A DNA stretch of 64,000 bases from Parvibaculaceae bacterium. GTDB taxonomy: Bacteria > Pseudomonadota > Alphaproteobacteria > Parvibaculales > Parvibaculaceae. The stretch lies in contig JAHBYJ010000001.1 in NCBI GenBank assembly GCA_019636015.1, forward strand, positions 620,001 to 684,000, given 5' to 3'. Both the position numbers and the translations under genes were made by a program. Within the stretch, counting starts at the first letter, position 1. Each line of letters starts with the position of its first letter. The notes beneath the pieces were generated by a model, which was not told the origin of the DNA, did not search any database, and was given only the letters and a program-made list of their open reading frames with translations. Positions 32,528 through 39,608 of the stretch are shown here, piece after piece.

Positions 32528-34273
32528 TCAGGCAAGCGGCGGCAGGGTAACGGTCACCGTGCAATGGTCATCGGCAACTTCCATCCGCGCCCGGAGCTGC
32601 CGGATGAGACCCCGGAAGAGCTTGATATGCGCCTCCCCGGGCTTGCTTTCCATGAGTTCGCCGAGGACCGGCTGGTCCACATTCATGGTCAGGACGGAGC
32701 CTCCCCTCGGCTGCTTCAGCAATTCGAAGTCGTAACGGCTGATCGGCTCGCCATCGGAGGAGAGCTGCAGCGCCGCTTCGGCAATCAGCTCGGTGACGAG
32801 AAAGGCAAGGGTCAGCGCCGCGTCGGGCAGGGCGTATACGGGTTCGGGGCAATGAAGGGTGATGACCGGGCGCCCCCATTCGCTCGGAAGCTGCCTCTCG
32901 GTGGACTGGCAGAGATCGCGCAGCAGGATGGCGAGATCGACGGAGCGCAGATCGTCTCCCTGATAGAAGGAAGTGTGGACGATGCCGAGCGCATTGAGGC
33001 GCCGCTGCACATCCTGGAAGATCGCCGCCTGCTCTGGCGTCTCCGCGCGCCGGCTCTGAAGGTTGAGCAGGCTGTTCATCACCTGCAAATTGTTCCGTAC
33101 ACGGTGGTTGATCTCCCGCACCAGCGCCTTTTGATGGTCCACGGCCGCGCGCAGCTCCTCATTGCGCACCTGGATGGCATCTGCAAGCGTGTTGAACTTC
33201 ATCGCGACGGCCTGCACTTCGACGGGCGCGGAGTCATCCCGTTCGATGCGCGCCGTATCGTCGCCCGCGATGTAGCGTCTTATCGCCTGCCGCACCTTGT
33301 TGAGCGGCTCGATCACCATGTGATCCGCCGCCCAGCCGGCAAGCAGGCTTGCCGCAAGCCAGATGAGAAACGGAAACAGAAGCAGGAAATAGAGAATGGT
33401 GCGCCCGCCGGCCGACGGATCGTCCGGCTCCTGCGCATAGATACCGAACAGGTTTCCCGGCAGCGATGCAATGACATAGATGCGCCTGGTGCCGTCGCCG
33501 CCCCGGCTGGTGAAGGCACCGGTCGCGAGTTCGCCGCTGCGTACCAGATTGGAGGGAAGCCAGCCCTCGATCGGCGCGCCCCGGCTCCGCTGGGCAAGGA
33601 TGCGCCCCGACGGATCGGCAATGGCGATCGCGCCGAAGTCGGAGAGATCCGCGTCATCGGTCAGAAGCGAGAGGAAGCGAGTGGGAACCTGAGCCGCGAT
33701 GAGACCGGTGAGCCGCTGGTCGCGGTCGAAGACGGGGAGCGTCGCCGTCATCATCGGGATCTGCTCTAGGGCATCGGGCTGCGTAGTCTGATCCTTGGGG
33801 CGGATCACCAGTTGCTGCGCAGCGAAGGCCCTTTCAATCCATTCCCGGGGGAGCTCCTCTTCTCCGCTTTGCAAGGCGGGCGAGCGGCAGACTGTTTGCC
33901 CGTCCACGGTCAGGAGCTGCAGCGACGTTATATGGCGGCTCTGGGCCAGCACGCGCCGGAAGATTTCATCGCAGGCTTGCTCATTGGTGATGTCGGAGGA
34001 AAGCGATGCCGAAATCGTTTCGAGAAAAACACTGATTTCCTGAAGGACGCTCCGCTGGCGCATGAGCGTTGCCTCTCCCGACTCGATCGCTACGCTTTCG
34101 CGAAGGGCTTTCGTGTGCAGAGAATGACTGTATTGGGCAAAGGCCGCGGCCGCGCAAAGGGGAAGAAGGATCAACGCGAGCCTTATGGCGACGCGGCTCT
34201 GCAGCGTCAGCCGCCCTTCGGGAGAGCGGCCGAAATTCCTGAACCAGTTTGCAGGTGCTGCCCGGAATTCCAA
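32528..34273 (-). CDS. HisKA_2-type sensor with degenerate ATPase domain (PhyP-like)
   Basis: A 581-residue membrane sensor: TM1 at 29-48, a periplasmic sensor region (about 50-290), TM2 at 293-315, a HAMP-like linker, and a HisKA_2 dimer domain with H390 in REINHRVRNNLQVMNSL. The ATPase half looks broken: the N-box reads TELIAEAAL where the family has an Asn after ELxT, and no DxGxG box can be found. In Sphingomonas, PhyP sits at the stress locus with a similar defect and removes phosphate from PhyR. The same role is inferred here. The start is taken as TTG 34273; no ATG is available near the N-terminus. nepR lies 60 bp upstream. Confidence 0.75.
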   Translation of the reverse strand: MEFRAAPANWFRNFGRSPEGRLTLQSRVAIRLALILLPLCAAAAFAQYSHSLHTKALRESVAIESGEATLMRQRSVLQEISVFLETISASLSSDITNEQACDEIFRRVLAQSRHITSLQLLTVDGQTVCRSPALQSGEEELPREWIERAFAAQQLVIRPKDQTTQPDALEQIPMMTATLPVFDRDQRLTGLIAAQVPTRFLSLLTDDADLSDFGAIAIADPSGRILAQRSRGAPIEGWLPSNLVRSGELATGAFTSRGGDGTRRIYVIASLPGNLFGIYAQEPDDPSAGGRTILYFLLLFPFLIWLAASLLAGWAADHMVIEPLNKVRQAIRRYIAGDDTARIERDDSAPVEVQAVAMKFNTLADAIQVRNEELRAAVDHQKALVREINHRVRNNLQVMNSLLNLQSRRAETPEQAAIFQDVQRRLNALGIVHTSFYQGDDLRSVDLAILLRDLCQSTERQLPSEWGRPVITLHCPEPVYALPDAALTLAFLVTELIAEAALQLSSDGEPISRYDFELLKQPRGGSVLTMNVDQPVLGELMESKPGEAHIKLFRGLIRQLRARMEVADDHCTVTVTLPPLA

Positions 34274-34333
34274 GTTCGGCCCCCGATCCCTTTCCCGCCC
34301 GTCCCGAAGGCCAATGGGCCGAAAAGGGGGCTG

Positions 34334-34540
34334 CTAATTCTTCTCTGGGCCGTCGTCCTTCTCCGACAATTTGCCCAGAAGGGCCGCAAATTCATCGGGA
34401 ATAGGCTCGTTCAGCACGGTCTGATAGGCGCGGCGAAGCCCTGTTCCCAGCGCTTCGCGCCGGGCATTCTGCTCAACCTTGCTTCGCGTCCCGGCGCCGT
34501 TCTGGGCCGGTCCGTCTTGCTTTTCGGTCTCGTCCGCCAC
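34334..34540 (-). CDS. nepR: NepR-type anti-sigma factor, copy 1
   Basis: A 68-residue protein with the NepR core LGTGLRRAYQTVLNEPIPDEFAALLGKLSE near its C-terminus. NepR binds EcfG in unstressed cells and is removed by phosphorylated PhyR. There is no ATG in the frame; GTG 34540 has GGAG upstream, and TTG 34576 would add 12 residues. It is divergent from phyR. A promoter of the EcfG type lies at 34619-34643, reading toward it. A second nepR is at 36234. Confidence 0.85.
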   Translation of the reverse strand: MADETEKQDGPAQNGAGTRSKVEQNARREALGTGLRRAYQTVLNEPIPDEFAALLGKLSEKDDGPEKN

Positions 34541-34618
34541 TCCGATGTCACTCCACGGGCCGGATGCCCGGTACAAGGTCCCCGTCAGCTTCCGGAAAAA
34601 TTATTTTCTGAGGCATGA

Positions 34619-34643
34619 AACTCTTTCAGCTTCCGAGGGTTCC
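34619..34643 (-). promoter_or_regulatory. EcfG-type promoter before nepR copy 1
   Basis: On the minus strand GGAAC, then 16 bp, then AGTT. The -35 is perfect; the -10 differs from CGTT in its first base. The likely transcript start is near 34612, about 70 bp before GTG 34540. Confidence 0.6.
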
Positions 34644-34739
34644 ATAAAACAACAGATTTTTTGCGAATTTCAACCGCAGACAGCCGGGCGCCGATCCGGC
34701 TACGATTATTCAAGGCCAAATACGGAGTCCAGAAAACCG

Positions 34740-35534
34740 ATGTCTCTTGCCGATCAGATTGCCCCGCTTCTGCCGCATCTGCGCCGCTATGGCCGCGCTC
34801 TCACCGGCACCCAGAAGGCGGGCGATGCCTATGTCCGGACGCTTCTTGAAGCGATCATAGCCGACGACACGATTCTCGACCGCAATCTCGATCCGCGGGT
34901 GGCTCTCTACCGGGCCTTTCATGCCATCTGGTCGAGCGCCAAGGTGAATGTCGTCGAACCCGGCAATGCCGGCGGTGTCGAAGGCGTGGTTTCGAAGCGG
35001 CTGGCCCATGTCACCCCGATCAATCGTCAGGCGCTTCTCCTGACGGCGATGGAAGGCTTCAGCAATCAGGAAGCCGCCATCGTTCTCGATTCGGATGCGT
35101 CCGGTGTGGCCTCCATGGTGGATGCCGCCCTGAAGGAGATCGACGCCCAGATCGCCACCACGGTGCTCATCATCGAGGACGAACCCATCATCTCCATGGA
35201 TCTCGAGCAGATCGTCCGCGAGCTCGGCCATGATGTAATGGCAACGGTGGTCACGCGCGACGAAGCGGCGGCCGCCATCGCCAAGCGCCGTCCCGGGCTT
35301 GTCCTTGCCGATATTCAACTTGCCGATGGCAGCTCCGGCATCGACGCGGTGAAGGACATTTTCGCCCGCTTCTCCGTGCCCGTGATCTTCATCACGGCCT
35401 ATCCGGAACGCCTTCTGACCGGCGAGCGTCCGGAGCCGACATTCCTCATCACCAAGCCCTTCCTGCAGAGCACGGTAAAGGCCGCGATCGGCCAGGCTCT
35501 CTTTTTCAGCGAGCAGGAAAGCGCTGCCGCCTGA
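34740..35534 (+). CDS. phyR: PhyR response regulator (anti-anti-sigma factor)
   Basis: A 264-residue protein of exact PhyR layout: an N-terminal EcfG-mimic sigma-like domain (about 1-135, SLADQIAPLLPHLRRYGRALTG) and a C-terminal receiver (about 140-260). The receiver has E146-D147, phospho-acceptor D191 in VLADIQLADGSSG and the Lys of ITKPFLQ. When phosphorylated it captures NepR and frees EcfG. ATG 34740 has GGAG 12 bases upstream, somewhat far. It sits between the divergent nepR copy 1 and the convergent ecfG. Confidence 0.95.
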   Translation: MSLADQIAPLLPHLRRYGRALTGTQKAGDAYVRTLLEAIIADDTILDRNLDPRVALYRAFHAIWSSAKVNVVEPGNAGGVEGVVSKRLAHVTPINRQALLLTAMEGFSNQEAAIVLDSDASGVASMVDAALKEIDAQIATTVLIIEDEPIISMDLEQIVRELGHDVMATVVTRDEAAAAIAKRRPGLVLADIQLADGSSGIDAVKDIFARFSVPVIFITAYPERLLTGERPEPTFLITKPFLQSTVKAAIGQALFFSEQESAAA

Positions 35535-35559
35535 ACGGGCGCCGATCTTTGGGTAAAGC

Positions 35560-35587
35560 AAAGGCGCCGTCTCCGGACGGCGCCTTT
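35560..35587. terminator. Bidirectional terminator between phyR and ecfG
   Basis: AAAGGCGCCGTC pairs with GACGGCGCCTTT around a TCCG loop. Both strands have short T-runs beyond the stem. The genes on the two sides converge here. Confidence 0.75.
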
Positions 35588-35623
35588 CTTCTTTTGGGCG
35601 GCCTTCCTGCGGTTCCGATAAGG

Positions 35624-36229
35624 TCACTCGGTGATCTTCGACATTTCGCTCATGATGGCATTCGTCGTCTCGCCCGCGCCGATGGCGCTGCTGGCACGCG
35701 CAGGTAAGAGGCCCTTCTCTATCATTTCATCGAGGGCGGCACGGGCGCGCGCCACACGGCTTTTCACCGTACCGACCGCGCATTCGCAGATGCTCGCCGC
35801 TTCCTCGTAGGAAAAGCCGCCCGCACCGACGAGGATGAGCGCCTCGCGCTGCGCTTCCGGCAGACGCATCAGCGCCCGCTGAAGATCGGAGAGCTGCAGC
35901 TCGTGATCCTGGTGCGCGGGCGTGGAAAGCGTGCGCTCTGCCACTTCCTCATCCCACTCGCCCTTGAAGCGCGCGCGGCGCATCTGGGACAGGAACTGGT
36001 TGCGCAGGATAACGAAGAGCCAGGCGCGCATATTGGTGCCGGCCTTGTACCGCTTGCGCGCCGCCCAGGCTTTCAGCAACGCGTCCTGCGCGAGGTCGTC
36101 GGCCATGTCAGGCCGGCCGCACAGGTTGCGCGCAAAGGCACGCAGATGCGGAATGAGCGTCTCAAGCTCTTCCTTGAACTCCTTGTCGCTCAGCGGAGCG
36201 GCATCCGGGGCTTCCGTCATCTGTGTCAT
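35624..36229 (-). CDS. ecfG: EcfG general stress sigma factor
   Basis: A 201-residue ECF sigma factor of the EcfG group. Region 2 is AQDALLKAWAARKRYKAGTNMRAWLFVILRNQFL and region 4 is LPEAQREALILVGAGGFSYEEAASICECAVGTVKSRVARAR. It directs polymerase to GGAAC/CGTT promoters; such sites lie before nepR copy 1, nepR copy 2-ecfG and several small genes nearby. ATG 36229 starts five bases after the nepR stop; ATG 36253 would overlap nepR. The pair nepR-ecfG is one operon. Confidence 0.93.
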   Translation of the reverse strand: MTQMTEAPDAAPLSDKEFKEELETLIPHLRAFARNLCGRPDMADDLAQDALLKAWAARKRYKAGTNMRAWLFVILRNQFLSQMRRARFKGEWDEEVAERTLSTPAHQDHELQLSDLQRALMRLPEAQREALILVGAGGFSYEEAASICECAVGTVKSRVARARAALDEMIEKGLLPARASSAIGAGETTNAIMSEMSKITE

Positions 36230-36233
36230 GCCG

Positions 36234-36452
36234 TTACTTGCCGTCGCTACCATCGAGCCGTTCAAGCAGCTCCCGGAATTCATGGGGAATGGGTTCCTGT
36301 ATGACTTCGCGGTACATGTTGCGGAGTTCGCGCCCGAGCGCGGCTCCTCTTGCGCCGGTCTCGCGCCTTGATGCGACTGCATCCCCTCTCCGCTCTCCTT
36401 TTTGCCTGTTGTCTATCATGCTATCCGGTTCGGCTGTTTCTGGCGCGCCCAT
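36234..36452 (-). CDS. nepR: NepR-type anti-sigma factor, copy 2
   Basis: A 72-residue protein with the NepR core LGRELRNMYREVIQEPIPHEFRELLERLDG at its C-terminus. It precedes ecfG by five bases. The start is placed at ATG 36452 because the EcfG promoter at 36484-36508 would begin transcription near 36477; the longer frame to 36545 lies upstream of that. ATG 36419 is another option. Its core differs at many places from copy 1, so the two may bind EcfG with different strength or answer different sigma paralogues. Confidence 0.85.
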   Translation of the reverse strand: MGAPETAEPDSMIDNRQKGERRGDAVASRRETGARGAALGRELRNMYREVIQEPIPHEFRELLERLDGSDGK

Positions 36453-36483
36453 CGACCGGGCGACATGGGGGTTTGCATTGAAT

Positions 36484-36508
36484 AACGCACGACCCCGAGA
36501 ATGGTTCA
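36484..36508 (-). promoter_or_regulatory. EcfG-type promoter of nepR copy 2-ecfG
   Basis: On the minus strand TGAAC, 16 bp, CGTT. The -10 is perfect, the -35 has one mismatch. It indicates that ecfG activates its own operon, as known for this system. Confidence 0.7.
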
Positions 36509-36606
36509 GTGGCGCTGGCCTGGCGCCGGTATCTCCTTGTTGCAAAAGAATTTTACCCGGTTTTCAGCGTCCCGGTCCGGCGCCTTGATAGCGCCACTCC
36601 GGACGC

Positions 36607-36635
36607 AAAACCGCCCGGGGAAGCGCCCCGGGCGG
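36607..36635 (-). terminator. Intrinsic terminator after csbD
   Basis: On the minus strand CCGCCCGGGG pairs with CCCCGGGCGG and is followed by TTTT. It lies 29 bp beyond the csbD stop. Confidence 0.75.
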
Positions 36636-36663
36636 TGAGGACTCGACTGGCTGCGGCGATCGC

Positions 36664-36861
36664 TTAGTGGCCGCCCAGCCAGGTGTCGATTTCCTTCTCG
36701 ACCTCTTCCTTCTTCTTGCCGTAGCGCTCCTGAAGCGCGCCCGCAAGACGATCGCGCTTGCCTTCGATCTTGGTGAGGTCGGAGTCGGTGAGGTCGCCCC
36801 AGGTCTCCTTCACCTTGCCCTTCATCTGCATCCAGTTGCCTTCGACCTGATCCCAGTTCAT
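36664..36861 (-). CDS. csbD: CsbD-family stress protein
   Basis: A 65-residue hydrophilic protein with the CsbD pattern MNWDQVEGNWMQMKGKVKE...WGDLTDSDL...GKRDRLAGALQERYG. CsbD proteins are strongly induced by general stress sigma factors in many bacteria; their job is unknown. AAGGAG lies seven bases before ATG 36861. A GGAAC-N16-GGTT promoter about 60 bp upstream places it in the EcfG regulon. Confidence 0.9.
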   Translation of the reverse strand: MNWDQVEGNWMQMKGKVKETWGDLTDSDLTKIEGKRDRLAGALQERYGKKKEEVEKEIDTWLGGH

Positions 36862-36918
36862 GGCGCTACTCCTTTGCTGTGAATTCACCTCCCTGCTCAA
36901 TGCAGGTGTCGTCTAAAA

Positions 36919-36943
36919 AACCGATGGCCGGGGCATTCGTTCC
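36919..36943 (-). promoter_or_regulatory. EcfG-type promoter of csbD
   Basis: On the minus strand GGAAC, 16 bp, GGTT. The -35 is perfect and the -10 differs from CGTT at one base. The -10 element lies 58 bp before the csbD start. Confidence 0.65.
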
Positions 36944-37011
36944 GCCAAGCCCCACTCGCAAACGGCGAAGGGCCCCGCAGGGCCCTCCGGCATCTCCTCT
37001 TTCCACTCCTG

Positions 37012-37188
37012 TTAGAGCGGCGGCCTGCGCCTGTTCACCATCCCGAAGATGAGGCTGATGAGGAAGAGAACGATGAAGATAAAAAACAGAATCTTCGCAA
37101 TCTCGGCCGCTCCCGCAGCAATGCCGCCAAAGCCGAATACGGCGGCGATGATCGCGATCACGAAAAATACGGCTGTCCAGTAAAGCAT
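37012..37188 (-). CDS. DUF1328-family small membrane protein
   Basis: A 58-residue protein with two hydrophobic helices: [24 protein letters not shown] and [21 protein letters not shown], then a basic tail. This matches DUF1328 (YtjA type) end to end. ATG 37188 gives the family's usual N-terminus; GTG 37197 is in frame and possible. A perfect EcfG-type promoter lies at 37261-37285. Such proteins are common stress-induced membrane proteins of unknown function. Confidence 0.85.
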   Translation of the reverse strand: MLYWTAVFFVIAIIAAVFGFGGIAAGAAEIAKILFFIFIVLFLISLIFGMVNRRRPPL

Positions 37189-37260
37189 GGTCGTCACCGG
37201 TCCTTTTGTTGCTGCGGCGATTACGGTCGAGACCGGAATTCGTCCGCCCTGTGATGATCT

Positions 37261-37285
37261 AACGCAGCAGTTCCCGCCGGGTTCC
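37261..37285 (-). promoter_or_regulatory. EcfG-type promoter of the DUF1328 gene
   Basis: On the minus strand GGAAC, 16 bp, CGTT, with no mismatch. It sits three bases beyond the stop of the preceding gene, so the DUF1328 gene can be transcribed separately. Confidence 0.75.
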
Positions 37286-37287
37286 GT

Positions 37288-37566
37288 TCAGCGCCAGGAC
37301 CGCAGGCCCATCGGCCGGCCGCGCAATTCCATGTCGCGGGTGACCTGATGCGCGAGCATGAGCTGCAGCATCAGCCACACCGTGCCGCCCGCGATCAGCA
37401 ACGCGAAGAGCACCAGGATGACGAGCGGCACGATCTGCCACATCAGTTCGAAGGACTCCGTCAGCGGTCGAGCGACGAGAAGGCTCGCGATGAATGCCGT
37501 GCCGCCGAGAATGCAGAAGGACCGCAAGCGCCGCTCCCACCGCCGTTGCAGGGATTCCGAAAACAT
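37288..37566 (-). CDS. Small two-helix membrane protein of unknown function
   Basis: A 92-residue protein starting MFSESLQRRWERRLR, with two transmembrane helices (about 17-33 and 42-66: VPLVILVLFALLIAGGTVWLMLQ). GGAGG lies eight bases before ATG 37566. The promoter at 37600-37624 is a perfect EcfG match and would start transcription about 27 bp before the ATG. I do not recognise the family; the stress promoter is the main clue to its role. Confidence 0.75.
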   Translation of the reverse strand: MFSESLQRRWERRLRSFCILGGTAFIASLLVARPLTESFELMWQIVPLVILVLFALLIAGGTVWLMLQLMLAHQVTRDMELRGRPMGLRSWR

Positions 37567-37599
37567 GGCCGTCACCTCCGTGATTCGAACTGTGGCGAG

Positions 37600-37624
37600 A
37601 ACGTGTCCCGCCACAATCCGTTCC
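37600..37624 (-). promoter_or_regulatory. EcfG-type promoter of the two-helix membrane gene
   Basis: On the minus strand GGAAC, 16 bp, CGTT, a perfect match. It lies 34 bp before ATG 37566 and back to back with the plus-strand EcfG promoter at 37713-37738. Confidence 0.75.
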
Positions 37625-37712
37625 ATATTCACGAAGAGTTATTTTCCGCGTGTCCGCGCCGCCACGGCTCATCGTCGCTGCGAAAGACAATGGATGCCAT
37701 TAGAGAAATATT

Positions 37713-37738
37713 GGAACCAGCTCCCGTGATCGCGCGTT
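37713..37738 (+). promoter_or_regulatory. EcfG-type promoter of zinc-ribbon gene 1
   Basis: GGAAC, 17 bp, CGTT on the plus strand, both elements perfect. The -10 ends 37 bp before ATG 37776. Confidence 0.65.
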
Positions 37739-37775
37739 GCTGCTGATCACACGTGTATCGCGAGGGACCAAAGGG

Positions 37776-38279
37776 ATGTCGTATCCGCTTCAAGCTCACC
37801 TACCGCAACAGGCGGGCACACATGAACGTGCCTCGGCGCCGGTCACCCTGCAGGAGGCTCTGCGCTCGGACGACTTCTGCCGCAAGCTCCTGGAAAATGC
37901 GCGCTGGCCGAACGGACCCGTCTGCACCAATTGCGGAACGGAAGGGCGCGCAAGCAGGCTGACGACGCGGCCGGGCCTCTGGACATGCCGCGCCTGCCGC
38001 CGCTGTCAGTTCTCGGTGACCTCAGGCACGCCGCTCCACCGCACGCGGCTTCCTCTTTCCTACTGGGTGCGTCTCTTCAACATGATGCAGGTAGGCGGAG
38101 TTTCCCTCAGCATCTCGCAGGTAAGCCGCCGTTTCGATGTGGCGCATCTCACAGCCGAGAACATGCTGAAGCGTATCGGTGAAATGCAGGCTGAAATGCC
38201 GGACATGAGTGCGCGTCTCGGCGAATTGCTTCGCGAGGTCCCGCGCGACGCGGGTGCCGTGCGTCAGAACGTGGTGTAG
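37776..38279 (+). CDS. IS1595-type zinc-ribbon/HTH protein without transposase core, copy 1
   Basis: A 167-residue protein. The zinc ribbon has C50, C53, C71 and C74 (GPVCTNCG...WTCRACRRCQ), with the TSGTPLHRTRLPLSYWVRLFNMM segment that follows it in IS1595 transposases. A helix-turn-helix-like part comes next (LSISQVSRRFDVAHLTAENMLKRI). The DDE catalytic domain is absent and the frame ends normally, so this is a stand-alone protein, perhaps a domesticated DNA-binding factor. A paralogue is at 50060. Both have EcfG-type promoters. It is convergent with, and overlaps by 16 bp, the DUF5330-like gene. ATG 37776 has an AAAGGG/GAGGGA region upstream. Confidence 0.75.
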   Translation: MSYPLQAHLPQQAGTHERASAPVTLQEALRSDDFCRKLLENARWPNGPVCTNCGTEGRASRLTTRPGLWTCRACRRCQFSVTSGTPLHRTRLPLSYWVRLFNMMQVGGVSLSISQVSRRFDVAHLTAENMLKRIGEMQAEMPDMSARLGELLREVPRDAGAVRQNVV

Positions 38280-38707
38280 CGCGGCGGCGGGGCCTCGGGA
38301 AGGATCGGATAGGTTCCGCGATATTCCCTGAGCGGCATGTACTCTTCTTCCGAGTCCCCCGAAACATCGGCGAGCTTTTCTTCCTCGCCCGCGATGCTGG
38401 CCGCCACATCGCGGATGCCGGCAGCGGCGCGGACGATGAGTTCGCGGCCCGCCTGACAGGCAAGCGCCTGCCTTTCGCAAAATCCCGCAACATCGCGCGT
38501 TGTCTGCGAAACGACGATCTGTGCATTGGTGAAGCTTGAAAGCTGACGGGCGATTTCCGCCTGGTCTTGCTCTTCCGGCATGCCGGCAATATGCGTCGCG
38601 GCGAGAAGTTGCGGCTCATCGGCAGGCGCGGGCGCAGGTTCGGCGAGCCGGACCACATACCCGACAGCCACCATCGCTATAAGCAATTTGAACGCGAACC
38701 TGATCAT
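38264..38707 (-). CDS. DUF5330-like exported or membrane-anchored protein
   Basis: A 147-residue protein with an N-terminal hydrophobic segment (MIRFAFKLLIAMVAVGYVV) and a middle part, TRDVAGFCERQALACQAGRELIVRAAAGIRD, that resembles the DUF5330 core with its two cysteines. The tail is acidic and then Pro-rich. Function unknown; the two cysteines may form a periplasmic disulfide. ATG 38707 is chosen at the start of the hydrophobic segment. No EcfG promoter was seen before it. Confidence 0.6.
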   Translation of the reverse strand: MIRFAFKLLIAMVAVGYVVRLAEPAPAPADEPQLLAATHIAGMPEEQDQAEIARQLSSFTNAQIVVSQTTRDVAGFCERQALACQAGRELIVRAAAGIRDVAASIAGEEEKLADVSGDSEEEYMPLREYRGTYPILPEAPPPRYTTF

Positions 38708-38848
38708 GCCTCTGCACCTCGGTATTTGAGGTAGGGCGACTATAACAGGTTTCAACAGAGAAGAAGTCTCTGAAGCGTGATGAATTGTCGTGCGGCCCGA
38801 GTCGTTTCCGCGCGAATATTAACGATTGCCGCTGTTAACCTTCATGAA

Positions 38849-39499
38849 TTACTTGGTCTCAGGCTCTAGATAGCCGCGCGTCAGCACTTCAAGAACGACA
38901 TCGGAATATCGCTTCATCAACGCCTCGTCGATGGCATCCACGCCATGCACGAATTTGAGGACGGAGCGGTTCGCGAAGATCTGCTCGCAGGCGCCGAGCG
39001 CCGCCATATAGAAGAGCGTAGGGTCTATGGGACGGATCGTGCCGTCCGCGATGCCCGCTTCCATCAGCTCGCGCGCCGTCCGCGCCAGGGGCTCCGCAAA
39101 AAAGGTCGTGATCTCGCGCGCATTCTCCTCCGAACTGTCGCGCATCAGCACGGCAAGCAGCCGGTAGAGATAGGGATAGCGGAAGAAGGTACGGATGACG
39201 CCGGAGATATGGCGGCGCAATTTTTCGGCCGGCCGCATGTCGAGCGAGAGCAGCCGGTCGAGCTCGCCGAGCGCCGTCGCCGCATCGCGCTTGGCCAGCG
39301 CCAGCAGGAGGCCGTCCTTGCCGCCGAAATAATAGCTGACCAGCGCCACATTCACTTCCGCCCGGGCGGCAATGTCGGTGAGCGGCACGTCGATCGTCTG
39401 GCGCTCGCTCATCACGGCGCCGGCGGCGTCGAGCAGCAGGTCCCGCGCTGCCGGGCGTGGGGGTGCCGCCCGCGCCTTTCCCTTCTCCTGCGCCTCCAC
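38849..39499 (-). CDS. TetR/AcrR-family repressor
   Basis: A 216-residue regulator. The N-terminal HTH reads PLTDIAARAEVNVALVSYYFGGKDGLLLAL, the TetR pattern with the YYFGGKD turn. The C-terminal helical part should bind a ligand, probably an acyl-CoA, aldehyde or alcohol judging from the neighbours. GTG 39499 has AAGGAG seven bases upstream; TTG 39502 is closer and less likely. It is divergent from an alcohol dehydrogenase; the AT-rich repeats between them are the likely operators. Confidence 0.88.
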   Translation of the reverse strand: MEAQEKGKARAAPPRPAARDLLLDAAGAVMSERQTIDVPLTDIAARAEVNVALVSYYFGGKDGLLLALAKRDAATALGELDRLLSLDMRPAEKLRRHISGVIRTFFRYPYLYRLLAVLMRDSSEENAREITTFFAEPLARTARELMEAGIADGTIRPIDPTLFYMAALGACEQIFANRSVLKFVHGVDAIDEALMKRYSDVVLEVLTRGYLEPETK

Positions 39500-39530
39500 C
39501 AAAGGTCTCCTTGCATCCGTGCCCTTTTCG

Positions 39531-39550
39531 ATTTAAATATAGATTTAAAT
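39531..39550. promoter_or_regulatory. AT-rich palindromic repeats, TetR operator candidate
   Basis: ATTTAAAT occurs at 39531-39538 and 39543-39550, centre to centre 12 bp, and a partial third copy, TTTTAAATG, follows. In a GC-rich genome this stands out. It lies between the divergent TetR and dehydrogenase genes, about 30 and 60 bp from their starts. Confidence 0.5.
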
Positions 39551-39608
39551 TTTTAAATGCACCATTAAAAATAACCTGCGGAAACAGCAGGAGCCGGGAG
39601 GCAGGCCC

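Noticed and set aside
36453..36545. N-terminal extension of nepR copy 2
   Set aside because: It overlaps the EcfG-type promoter and would precede the predicted transcript start.
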